Shown: positions 41,972 through 48,716 of the stretch, piece after piece | How the letters are laid out: every line of letters begins with the position of its first letter | Numbering within the stretch: position 1 is the stretch's first letter | Source of the DNA: Novosphingobium terrae | GTDB taxonomy: Bacteria > Pseudomonadota > Alphaproteobacteria > Sphingomonadales > Sphingomonadaceae | Length of the DNA: 64,000 nt | Assembly: GCF_017163935.1 (NCBI RefSeq) | Contig: NZ_JABVZR010000002.1 | Location: 558,001-622,000, forward strand | Direction: 5' to 3' | Position numbers and translations under genes: made by a program | Notes under the pieces: generated by a model | The model's input: the letters and a program-made list of their open reading frames with translations, nothing else | Told to the model about the DNA's origin: nothing | Databases searched by the model: none

Positions 41972-43605
41972 GCCTCACCCTCCGCCAGAGCGCGGAACCG
42001 ATAGGTCGAAAAGCGCACCTTGCCCTTGCCGCTGGCATAAAGCGCGGGGCGCAACGAGGCCAGATCGTCCACCGTATTGGCCTGATAGCCCGAAACCTCA
42101 CTGCGGATACCATGCCGCGTCCACGCCTTGCCATCGAGGCTGTAGAAGAACGTCACAATGTTGCGATCATTGACGATTTTCAGATGCAGGCGGGGCGTAG
42201 CAGGCGCCGGTTCCTGCCAGAAGCTGCGATGACCGCCGCGCCATGTGGTCATGTACTGGCCATCGATGCCAAGGCCCAGAAACAGCCGGTCATCATAGAA
42301 CAGCAGCAAGCCGCCCTCCGCGCCATCGAGGGGCTCGACCACCACACTGATCTCATAGGCATGGTCACCCACGGTTTGCGTCAGCGGGGAGCAATCGGCG
42401 GGGCTCGATCCCTTCGCGGCCAATTCCAGCACGCCACCGCCGACATGGGCGCGGGCAATCTCCCCCGGCGCGGCACCGTAAAAACTCCAGCGCGTGCCGA
42501 AATCCGGGGCGGTAAAATCATCCGAGCGCAGGAAGCCAGACGGCCCGCCCGGCTTCCCCGTGGGCATCGGCAACGCCATCGACAGATCGCCACCCAGGGC
42601 ACGCGGCCAGCCATCCTCGCCCCATGCCATGGGCTCCAGCAGAGTCTGGCGGCCCAGCGTGCGATAGCCATTCTCATAGCCATGATAGACCATCGACCAC
42701 TTGCCACCCGGCCCTTCCACCATCGTGGCATGGCCGCGCGACCACCACGCCTCCTTCTCGCTGCGTGTGCGAACGATGGGGTTATGCGGGCGGTTCTCCC
42801 AAGGCCCCAGCACCGATTTCGAGCGCGCCACAATCACCATATGGCTTGTCGCTGGGCCGGATGTACCGCCCACTGCCGAGACCAGATAGAACCACGCCCC
42901 GCGCCGGAACAGCTTTGGCCCCTCCAGCGAATAGCCCTCGGTCACCCAGTCATCGGGGTAGTGCCAGCCATCATAAGCCTTTTCGACCGGGCCATCGGTG
43001 GAAAGGCCATCCGCGCTCAGCCGCACGCGGTTGATGCCGGAGAGGAAGAGGTAGCGATGCCCGTCCTCGCCCACCACATGGCCGGGGTCGATCAGCCCGC
43101 CGATCTTCATATCGATAGGCTCGCTCCACGGGCCCGCCATGCTGTCGGCGTGGATGACATAGATGTTGGCGAAACTGGCCAGCCCCTGCGACCACGGCGC
43201 CTTCATGAAAGGGATGTAGATGTAATAACGCCCATTATGCTTGGCGATATCGACGGCGAAGACCGTGCCCAAAGGCCTGGGCAGCGCCGGTCCAATCGGC
43301 TGCCAGTTCACCAGATCGCGCGAGTGCCAGATGATCAGCCCCGGCGCCGCGTCGAAGCTGGAATGAGTCATGTAGTAATCGTCGCCATCCTTCAGCACGG
43401 ATGGGTCGGCATAGTCGCCCGGCATGATCGGGTTGCGATACCAGCCATTGCCGAGGTCAGCGCGACGCTCGCCCTCCGGGCCGGTGCCCCAATGCGGCGC
43501 GGATTTCACGGCGGGTTTGGCGGTTGCGGCCTGCGCCATGGGAGGCAGCGCCGCGGCGCAAGTGCCCGAGACCAGAGTGGCTAAAGCGCGGCGGCGGCTT
43601 GGCAT
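41968..43605 (-). CDS. Exported GH43-like glycosidase
   Basis: A 545-residue protein with a Tat signal (SRRRALATLVSGTCAAALPPMAQA). The five-bladed GH43 propeller shows GDYADPSVLKDGDDYYMTHSS (general base Asp), an EGPKLFRRGAWFYL block (acid Glu) and GHATMVEGPGGKW. A C-terminal concanavalin-like domain follows (about 350-540). Related enzymes release xylose or arabinose. First gene of a two-gene unit with the nucleoside hydrolase-like protein. Island operator E lies 18 bases upstream of its ATG. Confidence 0.88.
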   Translation of the reverse strand: MPSRRRALATLVSGTCAAALPPMAQAATAKPAVKSAPHWGTGPEGERRADLGNGWYRNPIMPGDYADPSVLKDGDDYYMTHSSFDAAPGLIIWHSRDLVNWQPIGPALPRPLGTVFAVDIAKHNGRYYIYIPFMKAPWSQGLASFANIYVIHADSMAGPWSEPIDMKIGGLIDPGHVVGEDGHRYLFLSGINRVRLSADGLSTDGPVEKAYDGWHYPDDWVTEGYSLEGPKLFRRGAWFYLVSAVGGTSGPATSHMVIVARSKSVLGPWENRPHNPIVRTRSEKEAWWSRGHATMVEGPGGKWSMVYHGYENGYRTLGRQTLLEPMAWGEDGWPRALGGDLSMALPMPTGKPGGPSGFLRSDDFTAPDFGTRWSFYGAAPGEIARAHVGGGVLELAAKGSSPADCSPLTQTVGDHAYEISVVVEPLDGAEGGLLLFYDDRLFLGLGIDGQYMTTWRGGHRSFWQEPAPATPRLHLKIVNDRNIVTFFYSLDGKAWTRHGIRSEVSGYQANTVDDLASLRPALYASGKGKVRFSTYRFRALAEGEA

Positions 43606-43622
43606 GATCGTCTCCCGAATTT

Positions 43623-43642
43623 TATAGAACCATCATTCTAGA
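43623..43642. promoter_or_regulatory. Island operator E, TATAGAA-N6-TTCTAGA
   Basis: Just upstream of the GH43 start at 43605. Core AGAA-N6-TTCT is perfect; outer bases differ from the best sites. Its spacer CCATCA is close to CCATTG in operator D. Confidence 0.6.
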
Positions 43643-43710
43643 TAGATCATGCCACAGCGCAAGCCGCATCATCGCTTTTGCCTCGGCGATGATACGGCTT
43701 GTGATCGTGA

Positions 43711-44721
43711 TCAGCCCTCGGCTTCCTCCCGCCGCAGCTTCATCAGGCGTCGACGCACACGCACGGCGGCGGCATCGATGTTCAGCACCACGGGTTTCAG
43801 GTCCCAGAAAGCCTCGCCTTCCGCCGCCTCGCCGATGGTCTGCTGGATGCCGGCGAGGATGGGCAGATCCTCCATTTCGAAGACCTGCCGCGTCATCACC
43901 TCGGCCTCTTCGCCGGGTTGGCGGGTGTAGAAATAATGGGTGGATGTTGCGCTTTCGGGCGTGAGGATATGCGGGTTGATAAAAGGCGGCACGGGAGCCG
44001 CAGCGCGCTCGGCGCCAGCCAGCGTAAAGCCCACCTCCAGCAGCATCGAGGCCGGGGCATGCCAGCGCATATCCAGCCACTCATCCATCCGCGCGTCCTC
44101 TGCCACACCGTTCAGCCACACCGGGCGGGGGGTGTTGTGGAAGGCCCAACGCGACCAGATCGCGCCGGTCTTATCCTCCTGAGCGCGATGGGTGCCATTC
44201 AGGAATTTGCCCTCCATGCGGAAGCTCTCCTCATGGATGAATTCGGTGTGGGAGAGGTCCATCAGATTGTCGGTGATGATCTCGTAATGGGCCGGGAACA
44301 GCATATGGCCGTGGACCATCGGGTGTTCGACCTCGATGGCCGAGAAATCGGGGATCAGCGCCGGATCGGGCTTATCGGCATCGCCCGCCCAGAACCAGAT
44401 CGCGCGATGGCGAGCCACCACAGGCGGCGCCTCCACGCGGGCATGCGGCGGGATCAGCTCCGAAAAGGGGTTGTGCAGACAGGCGCCACCCGCGCCGAAC
44501 TCCAGACCATGGTAAGGACAGGCAATGCTGTCCCCCTTGCGCTTGCCTTGGCTGAGCGTGGCAAACCGATGCGGGCAGCGGTTGTGCAGCATGGCATAGC
44601 TGCCGTCCTGCTGACGATAGAGCAGCCAGTCCTTGCCGAGCAGGCGGCGTGCCAGCAACGCCTCGCCCGCGATTTCCTCTTCCCAAGCCGCCATATACCA
44701 GATGTTGCGCAGATAGCTCAT
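43711..44721 (-). CDS. Rieske oxygenase, vanillate-demethylase (VanA) type
   Basis: A 336-residue oxygenase. Rieske ligands C49, H51, C68 and H71 (CPHRFATL, CPYHGLEF); mononuclear iron site N152-x2-D155-x2-H158-x4-H163 (NLMDLSHTEFIH). ATG 44721 (MSYLRNIWYM) follows GAGGAC; the N-terminus is typical of VanA/LigX. It would O-demethylate a methoxylated aromatic ring, which suits methoxyflavonoids or lignin-like phenols. No reductase gene is next to it. It stands alone between GH43 and GH1; I see no island operator before it. Confidence 0.9.
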   Translation of the reverse strand: MSYLRNIWYMAAWEEEIAGEALLARRLLGKDWLLYRQQDGSYAMLHNRCPHRFATLSQGKRKGDSIACPYHGLEFGAGGACLHNPFSELIPPHARVEAPPVVARHRAIWFWAGDADKPDPALIPDFSAIEVEHPMVHGHMLFPAHYEIITDNLMDLSHTEFIHEESFRMEGKFLNGTHRAQEDKTGAIWSRWAFHNTPRPVWLNGVAEDARMDEWLDMRWHAPASMLLEVGFTLAGAERAAAPVPPFINPHILTPESATSTHYFYTRQPGEEAEVMTRQVFEMEDLPILAGIQQTIGEAAEGEAFWDLKPVVLNIDAAAVRVRRRLMKLRREEAEG

Positions 44722-44938
44722 CAGACCGTCCTCGAATGTGTCGTGGCGGCGGTGATGCGCAAAAGGTGCGGCGAGCGCGCTGCATCCCCCTTGCGCGTCC
44801 GCTCCACGGATCGCCAATGGGGCCTGCAGCATGACGCCGCAGCATTGCGGCGCCTTCCCAAGCCGGATCTCCGGCTACCAGGCATGCCTGTTGTGACACA
44901 GGCGTGCCCGGATTAGAGGATCACGAGGGGCCGGTCAA
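44722..44938. other. Intergenic region before the VanA-like gene
   Basis: 217 bases between the GH1 stop and the VanA-like gene on the same strand. I see no gene. A short hairpin, GCCGCAGCATTGCGGC, lies at about 44830-44850, and a second (CAGGCATGCCTG) at about 44880. Either could end the GH1 transcript. Confidence 0.4.
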
Positions 44939-46270
44939 TCACGAGGCAAGCGCATTGGCCTTGGCAATCGCGCCCAGCACGGCGGCGGAGGGCTTGGGCG
45001 TGCGGGCGAAGGTCTTGCGGTCCAGCGTGTGCAGGCCGAATTGTGGCTTGTAGCCGAAGACCCATTCGAAATTGTCGATCAAAGACCAGTGCATATAGCC
45101 CAGCACCGGCACGCCATCATCCATGGCGCGCTTCAGTTCGGCCAGCGCCGAAGGAATGAGGCGCACACGCTTGGTGTCATCGGCAGAGTTCAGCCCGTGC
45201 TCGGTGACAATCACCGGCACGCCGCTGACCTCATGCGCATAGCGCACCGCGCCCGCCAGCGAGGGTGGATAGATTTCGGAACCCGCATCGTTCAGCTCCG
45301 CTCCCTTGGGCGCAGGCAGACGGCCCGTATCGGTCCAGATCGAGCGTTCGTAATTCTGCACGCCGACGAAATCATTGCCGCGCGCCGCTTCCAGCCAGGG
45401 GCGGTAGAGCTTGGCGCGCATGGCATCGCGCAGGCTGTTCTTGCCCGCCGCCTGATCGTCGATGATCGCAAGGCTGACGCCGACTGGCAGATCGGGGCGC
45501 ACCGATTTGATCGCTTCGCGCCCGGCCTTATGGCCCGCCAGCAGTCCGGCCTGCACCACCTGCGGGTCCGCGACATAAAGCGGATTGCCCGGCAGGAAAC
45601 GCGCCACGCCATGTTCGCGCGCGGCGGCCTCCTGCATCTGACGGTCGGCATCGAGCAGGCGCTTGCCGATGTCACCGGGCAGCACGATGTCGAGCAGACC
45701 GCTCAGATTGGGTTCGTTGAGCGTGGTGGTATAGCCGATCTCGGAGGCCAGATGCCGCGCAGCATGCTCGCAATAACGCGCAAAGAGCGAGGGCGCCTCG
45801 GGGTTGGACCAGCCGCCTTGTGCCGCAAACCACACCGGCGTGGAGAAATGGTTGAACGTCACCACCGGCGTTAGCCCGCGCTCCCGGCAACCTGCGATCA
45901 TCGCCTTGTAATGCTCCAGCATGGCGATGGAAAACTCGCCCTTGGCCGGTTCGATCCGCGCCCATTCCAGGCTGAAGCGATAGCTGTTCAGCCCCATGGT
46001 CTTCACCAGATCAAGGTCCGTGCGCCACAGCATGAAACTGTTCGCCGCATCGCCCGAAGGCTCGGCATAGACGGTGGGATGGGCATGCTCCATCGCCCAG
46101 ACGCAGCTGTTGGTGTTGTTGCCCTCCACCTGATGCGCGGCGGTGGCGGCGCCCCAGAGGAAGCCTTTCGGGAAATTCGGGCTGGCGGGTCTGGCGGCAG
46201 CCCTTGCGGGCGCGGTCATGGCGGCGATGCCTGTCGCGGTGGCGGCCAGCAGGGTGCGGCGATCGATCAA
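44939..46270 (-). CDS. Exported GH1 beta-glucosidase
   Basis: About 443 residues. I chose TTG 46270 because GGGAGA lies seven bases upstream and it gives a Tat signal (MIDRRTLLAATATGIAAMTAPARA); the ATG at 46300 has no ribosome site. Catalytic acid/base Glu186 is in TLNEPN and nucleophile Glu357 in VTEHGL, where most family members have TENG. GFLWGAATAAHQVEG is the usual N-terminal motif. Likely cuts beta-glucosides in the periplasm, complementing the cytoplasmic GH3. Island operator F lies 44 bases upstream. Confidence 0.9.
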   Translation of the reverse strand: MIDRRTLLAATATGIAAMTAPARAAARPASPNFPKGFLWGAATAAHQVEGNNTNSCVWAMEHAHPTVYAEPSGDAANSFMLWRTDLDLVKTMGLNSYRFSLEWARIEPAKGEFSIAMLEHYKAMIAGCRERGLTPVVTFNHFSTPVWFAAQGGWSNPEAPSLFARYCEHAARHLASEIGYTTTLNEPNLSGLLDIVLPGDIGKRLLDADRQMQEAAAREHGVARFLPGNPLYVADPQVVQAGLLAGHKAGREAIKSVRPDLPVGVSLAIIDDQAAGKNSLRDAMRAKLYRPWLEAARGNDFVGVQNYERSIWTDTGRLPAPKGAELNDAGSEIYPPSLAGAVRYAHEVSGVPVIVTEHGLNSADDTKRVRLIPSALAELKRAMDDGVPVLGYMHWSLIDNFEWVFGYKPQFGLHTLDRKTFARTPKPSAAVLGAIAKANALAS

Positions 46271-46313
46271 GAAAAGTCTCCCACGAATCTCGCCTCTCAT
46301 GGGCGCAGCATTT

Positions 46314-46333
46314 TCTAGAATATTGATTCTGAT
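46314..46333. promoter_or_regulatory. Island operator F, TCTAGAA-N6-TTCTGAT
   Basis: Upstream of the GH1 gene. Core AGAA-N6-TTCT is perfect and the right arm TTCTGAT equals that of operators B and C. Confidence 0.6.
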
Positions 46334-46367
46334 ATAGGAAGGGAAATATGACCGAAGGTAGGAGGCT

Positions 46368-46424
46368 TTCTGAGAGCACTCTCATCAGGATCCCAAGATT
46401 TTCTCATGCCCTCAGGCCTAATCT
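46368..46424 (+). promoter_or_regulatory. Promoter/operator of the pentapeptide-cytochrome operon (element 1)
   Basis: Bases 46368-46401 match 27 of 34 positions of the element before the PQQ dehydrogenase (50662-50695, other strand): TTCTGAGA, three free bases, CTCTCA, four free bases, GATCCCAAGATTT. In both, a -10-like box follows exactly 17 bases later, here TAATCT at 46419-46424. The transcript would carry a leader of about 135 bases. Probable target of the OmpR-type regulator at 50690. Confidence 0.65.
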
Positions 46425-46566
46425 GCCAGCATCAGGACATCCCGCCGCAGCGGGAGGCGGGGGATAGCGATGAACAGGCACAGATCGATCTTGGAAACCC
46501 ATCCGGCAGCAGGGCGACGCCGCCCGTAACCCGCCACAGGATCTTCCAGATCAAGGATTTTTCGCG

Positions 46567-47235
46567 ATGCGTGCTTCCCTTTTGGCCCTTCTGCTCTCCG
46601 CCTCGCTGGCACCGGCCGCGGCGGCGCAGACCACCATCGTCAATGTCGAGGAGCGGCCCAATCCGTGGATCGTCGGCAGCTGCGAGATCGGCCCCAATGC
46701 GCAATGCCCCAATGCCGATCTCAGCTTTGCCGATCTGCATGGCGCCGATCTGCGCGGCGCCAATCTGACCGGCGCCAAGCTGGTGCGGGCCGATCTGCGC
46801 TATGCCAACCTCAATGGCGCGGATCTGACCGACGCCGATCTGGACGGCGCGCGCATGACCACCACCTTCATCAACGCCGCCAGCCTGCATCGCGCCAGTC
46901 TGAAAGGGGCAGACCTCAGCTTTTCGCGCGGCTCCCATGCCAATTTCGACGAGGCCGATCTGACCGCCGCCACGCTGGAAAAGGCCGAGCTGAAATCGGC
47001 CAGCTTCCAGCGCGCCAAGCTGGTCTTCACCGAGCTTCAGGAAACCAAATTCTACGAGGTCAATTTCACCGGCGCTGTGATGCAGAACGCCCATACGCGC
47101 TTCGCCATCTTTCAGGACGCCTGGATGGATGGCTGCACCGGCTGCCCCAAGAACTGGCAAACCGGCGAAACCGTCTGGGATGCCGAGGCCAAGGAACGCG
47201 AACGTGGCCGCGAGGCGACCGCTTCTCACCCTTAA
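46567..47235 (+). CDS. Exported pentapeptide-repeat protein
   Basis: A 222-residue protein: signal peptide MRASLLALLLSASLAPAAAAQ, then about 20 pentapeptide repeats of the A(D/N)Lxx kind (ADLSF ADLHG ADLRG ANLTG, and on). Such repeats fold as a right-handed square helix. Cysteines at CEIGPNAQC and GCTGC may form disulfides. It precedes a cytochrome c and shares a promoter type with the PQQ alcohol dehydrogenase, so it may scaffold periplasmic electron carriers. That role is a guess; the fold is clear. Confidence 0.88.
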   Translation: MRASLLALLLSASLAPAAAAQTTIVNVEERPNPWIVGSCEIGPNAQCPNADLSFADLHGADLRGANLTGAKLVRADLRYANLNGADLTDADLDGARMTTTFINAASLHRASLKGADLSFSRGSHANFDEADLTAATLEKAELKSASFQRAKLVFTELQETKFYEVNFTGAVMQNAHTRFAIFQDAWMDGCTGCPKNWQTGETVWDAEAKERERGREATASHP

Positions 47236-47249
47236 CAGAGGCCATCACC

Positions 47250-47702
47250 ATGTTTTACCGTGCCAAGGGCCTTGTGCTTCTCGCCTCTTTCGCCGTGGCG
47301 ACCGGTGCTGTTGCCTCCCATCTGGGCGCGCAGGAGGATATTCCCGCTCAGCCGGTCGACACATCGGCGCTGCCCGATCTGGGGCCGGATCAGGAGCGCT
47401 GGCTCACCCGCAATCCCTATCGCGCCGATCCCGCCACCTATGCCAAGGCGCAGCAAGTGGGGCAGGAAGCCTTTGCGAAGAACTGCTCGCGTTGCCACGG
47501 GCCCAATGCGGTGAGCGCCGGGATCTTCCCCGATCTGCGCTATCTCGACCCCAGGGAGGCAGGCGATGTGTGGTTTATCAGCCGCTTCCATCACGGGCTC
47601 AAGCGCGACGGCAAGGTGCTGATGCCGCCGTTGGGCGAGGCGCTGGGGCAGAAAACCGGCTGGGCGATCCGCTCATGGCTGGATGCGCGGCATGAGAAAT
47701 AA
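47250..47702 (+). CDS. Cytochrome c for PQQ alcohol dehydrogenase
   Basis: A 150-residue exported cytochrome c. Haem site CSRCH (near residue 79) and distal Met in VLMPPLGEAL. ATG 47250 opens a signal peptide (MFYRAKGLVLLASFAVATGAVAS). The PEDF/cytochrome c550-like layout matches the electron acceptors of quinoprotein alcohol dehydrogenases, one of which is encoded 1 kb away. It is 14 bases after the pentapeptide gene. Confidence 0.88.
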   Translation: MFYRAKGLVLLASFAVATGAVASHLGAQEDIPAQPVDTSALPDLGPDQERWLTRNPYRADPATYAKAQQVGQEAFAKNCSRCHGPNAVSAGIFPDLRYLDPREAGDVWFISRFHHGLKRDGKVLMPPLGEALGQKTGWAIRSWLDARHEK

Positions 47703-47711
47703 AGCATCATG

Positions 47712-47730
47712 CGAAAAACCGGTTTTCGCG
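47712..47730. terminator. Palindrome after the cytochrome c gene
   Basis: GCGAAAA-ACCGG-TTTTCGC, seven-bp arms, ten bases after the stop. It may end the operon; there is no clear T-run beyond the arm itself. Confidence 0.45.
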
Positions 47731-47830
47731 AAAGACGACGCGACAACCAACAAAGCGCAGGCCTTTGGGTCAGTAGGATCGCCGCAAGCCCTGTGTTAGC
47801 CATAGCCATCCAGCAGCAGGAGCATCATCC

Positions 47831-48145
47831 GTGATCAAGGTCAGCGTGTTCTATCCCGCCGATGGCGGCGAAAAATTCGACCATGCCTATTACCGCGAAA
47901 AGCATTTGCCGATGATTCAGCAGCGCCTCGGCGCGGCCTGTCTGGGCTATGAGATCGACAAGGGGTTGGCCGGAGGCGCCCCCGGCAGCCCCCCGCCCTT
48001 CGTGGCGATGTGCCATATCTTCAGCGACTCGCTGGAGAGCTTTCAGGCGGCTTTCGCCCCCCATGCCGCAGAGATCATGGGCGACGTGGCCCATTACACC
48101 GACATCACCCCCATCCTTCAGTTCAATGAGGTGATCGAGCGCTAA
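47831..48145 (+). CDS. EthD-family small protein
   Basis: A 104-residue EthD/ferredoxin-like alpha-beta protein: MIKVSVFYPADGGEKFDHAYYREKHLPMI, ending ITPILQFNEVIER. GTG 47831 follows CAGGAG by eight bases. The family includes helpers of ether-degrading cytochrome P450 systems and small monooxygenases. Role here unknown. A strong terminator follows on the other side of a short tandem repeat. Confidence 0.85.
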   Translation: MIKVSVFYPADGGEKFDHAYYREKHLPMIQQRLGAACLGYEIDKGLAGGAPGSPPPFVAMCHIFSDSLESFQAAFAPHAAEIMGDVAHYTDITPILQFNEVIER

Positions 48146-48151
48146 ACGCCT

Positions 48152-48186
48152 CCGCAATCCGCAATCCGCAATCCGCAATCCGCAAA
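48152..48186. repeat. Tandem heptamer repeat (CCGCAAT)4
   Basis: Four perfect copies of CCGCAAT (48152-48179) and a fifth imperfect one (CCGCAAA), just after the EthD stop. Copy number may vary between strains by slippage. Confidence 0.9.
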
Positions 48187-48227
48187 AGCCCGCCTGCCTC
48201 TTCAACCAGAGGCAAGCGGGCTTTTTT
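48185..48227. terminator. Bidirectional terminator between convergent genes
   Basis: Stem AAAGCCCGC-TGCCTC (48185-48200) pairs with GAGGCA-GCGGGCTTT (48209-48224) with one mismatch and a T-run. It separates the EthD gene and the small periplasmic protein gene on the minus strand. Confidence 0.88.
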
Positions 48228-48231
48228 GCGC

Positions 48232-48555
48232 CTACCACTCGGGTGCGGGCTGAGATGGCAGCAGATTGGGTGCCCTGAAGCGCTTGGCCTCGGTGAGGAT
48301 GCGACAGCTACGCTCATCCTCGCGATCGGCGCAGGCCACCTCGACGCCATCGGGATAGAGCGCCGGATTCTCGCACTCCGCATGATAGCGCAAAGGGGCG
48401 GATTTCGCTTCCGCAGGCAGCAAGGTCAAAGCCGTTACCCGGCAGTCCGACCTGTCGCTAAGCAGGCGGCGGATCTGATAGTCCTGCACGCTGGCCTGTG
48501 CCTGCTGCGGCACCCCGCTTAGCAGGCAGAGGGCCAGGATCGGAATGGCTCGCAT
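48232..48555 (-). CDS. Small exported protein of unknown function
   Basis: A 107-residue protein: signal MRAIPILALCLLSGVPQQAQA, then SVQDYQIRRLL. ATG 48555 follows GAAGGGC by six bases. Four cysteines in the mature part (CRV, CENP, CADRE, CRIL) could form disulfides. It resembles no family I recognise. It is the last gene of the minus strand downstream of the PQQ dehydrogenase, but two terminators lie between, so it probably has its own promoter. Function unknown. Confidence 0.7.
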   Translation of the reverse strand: MRAIPILALCLLSGVPQQAQASVQDYQIRRLLSDRSDCRVTALTLLPAEAKSAPLRYHAECENPALYPDGVEVACADREDERSCRILTEAKRFRAPNLLPSQPAPEW

Positions 48556-48629
48556 GCTGCAAACGCCCTTCGGCCAAAAGCGAAAAAGGGCGCCGAAACC
48601 CCGCGCCCTTTCCCAGATTTCACAAGAGG

Positions 48630-48708
48630 CTGCCCGGCCTGACTGCGGGAGATGATGAAAAGCAGTCAGTCCGGGCAGACAAGCGTGGGAGTGACCAAAC
48701 TCCCACGC
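48630..48708 (-). terminator. Double hairpin after the PQQ dehydrogenase gene
   Basis: Two stems in a row. Nearest the stop is a perfect 10-bp stem GCGTGGGAGT/ACTCCCACGC (48683-48708, six-base loop). Next is a 17-bp stem (48630-48646 with 48662-48678, one mismatch). No T-run follows either, so they may protect the transcript end as much as end transcription. Confidence 0.7.
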
Positions 48709-48716
48709 CGAAACAC

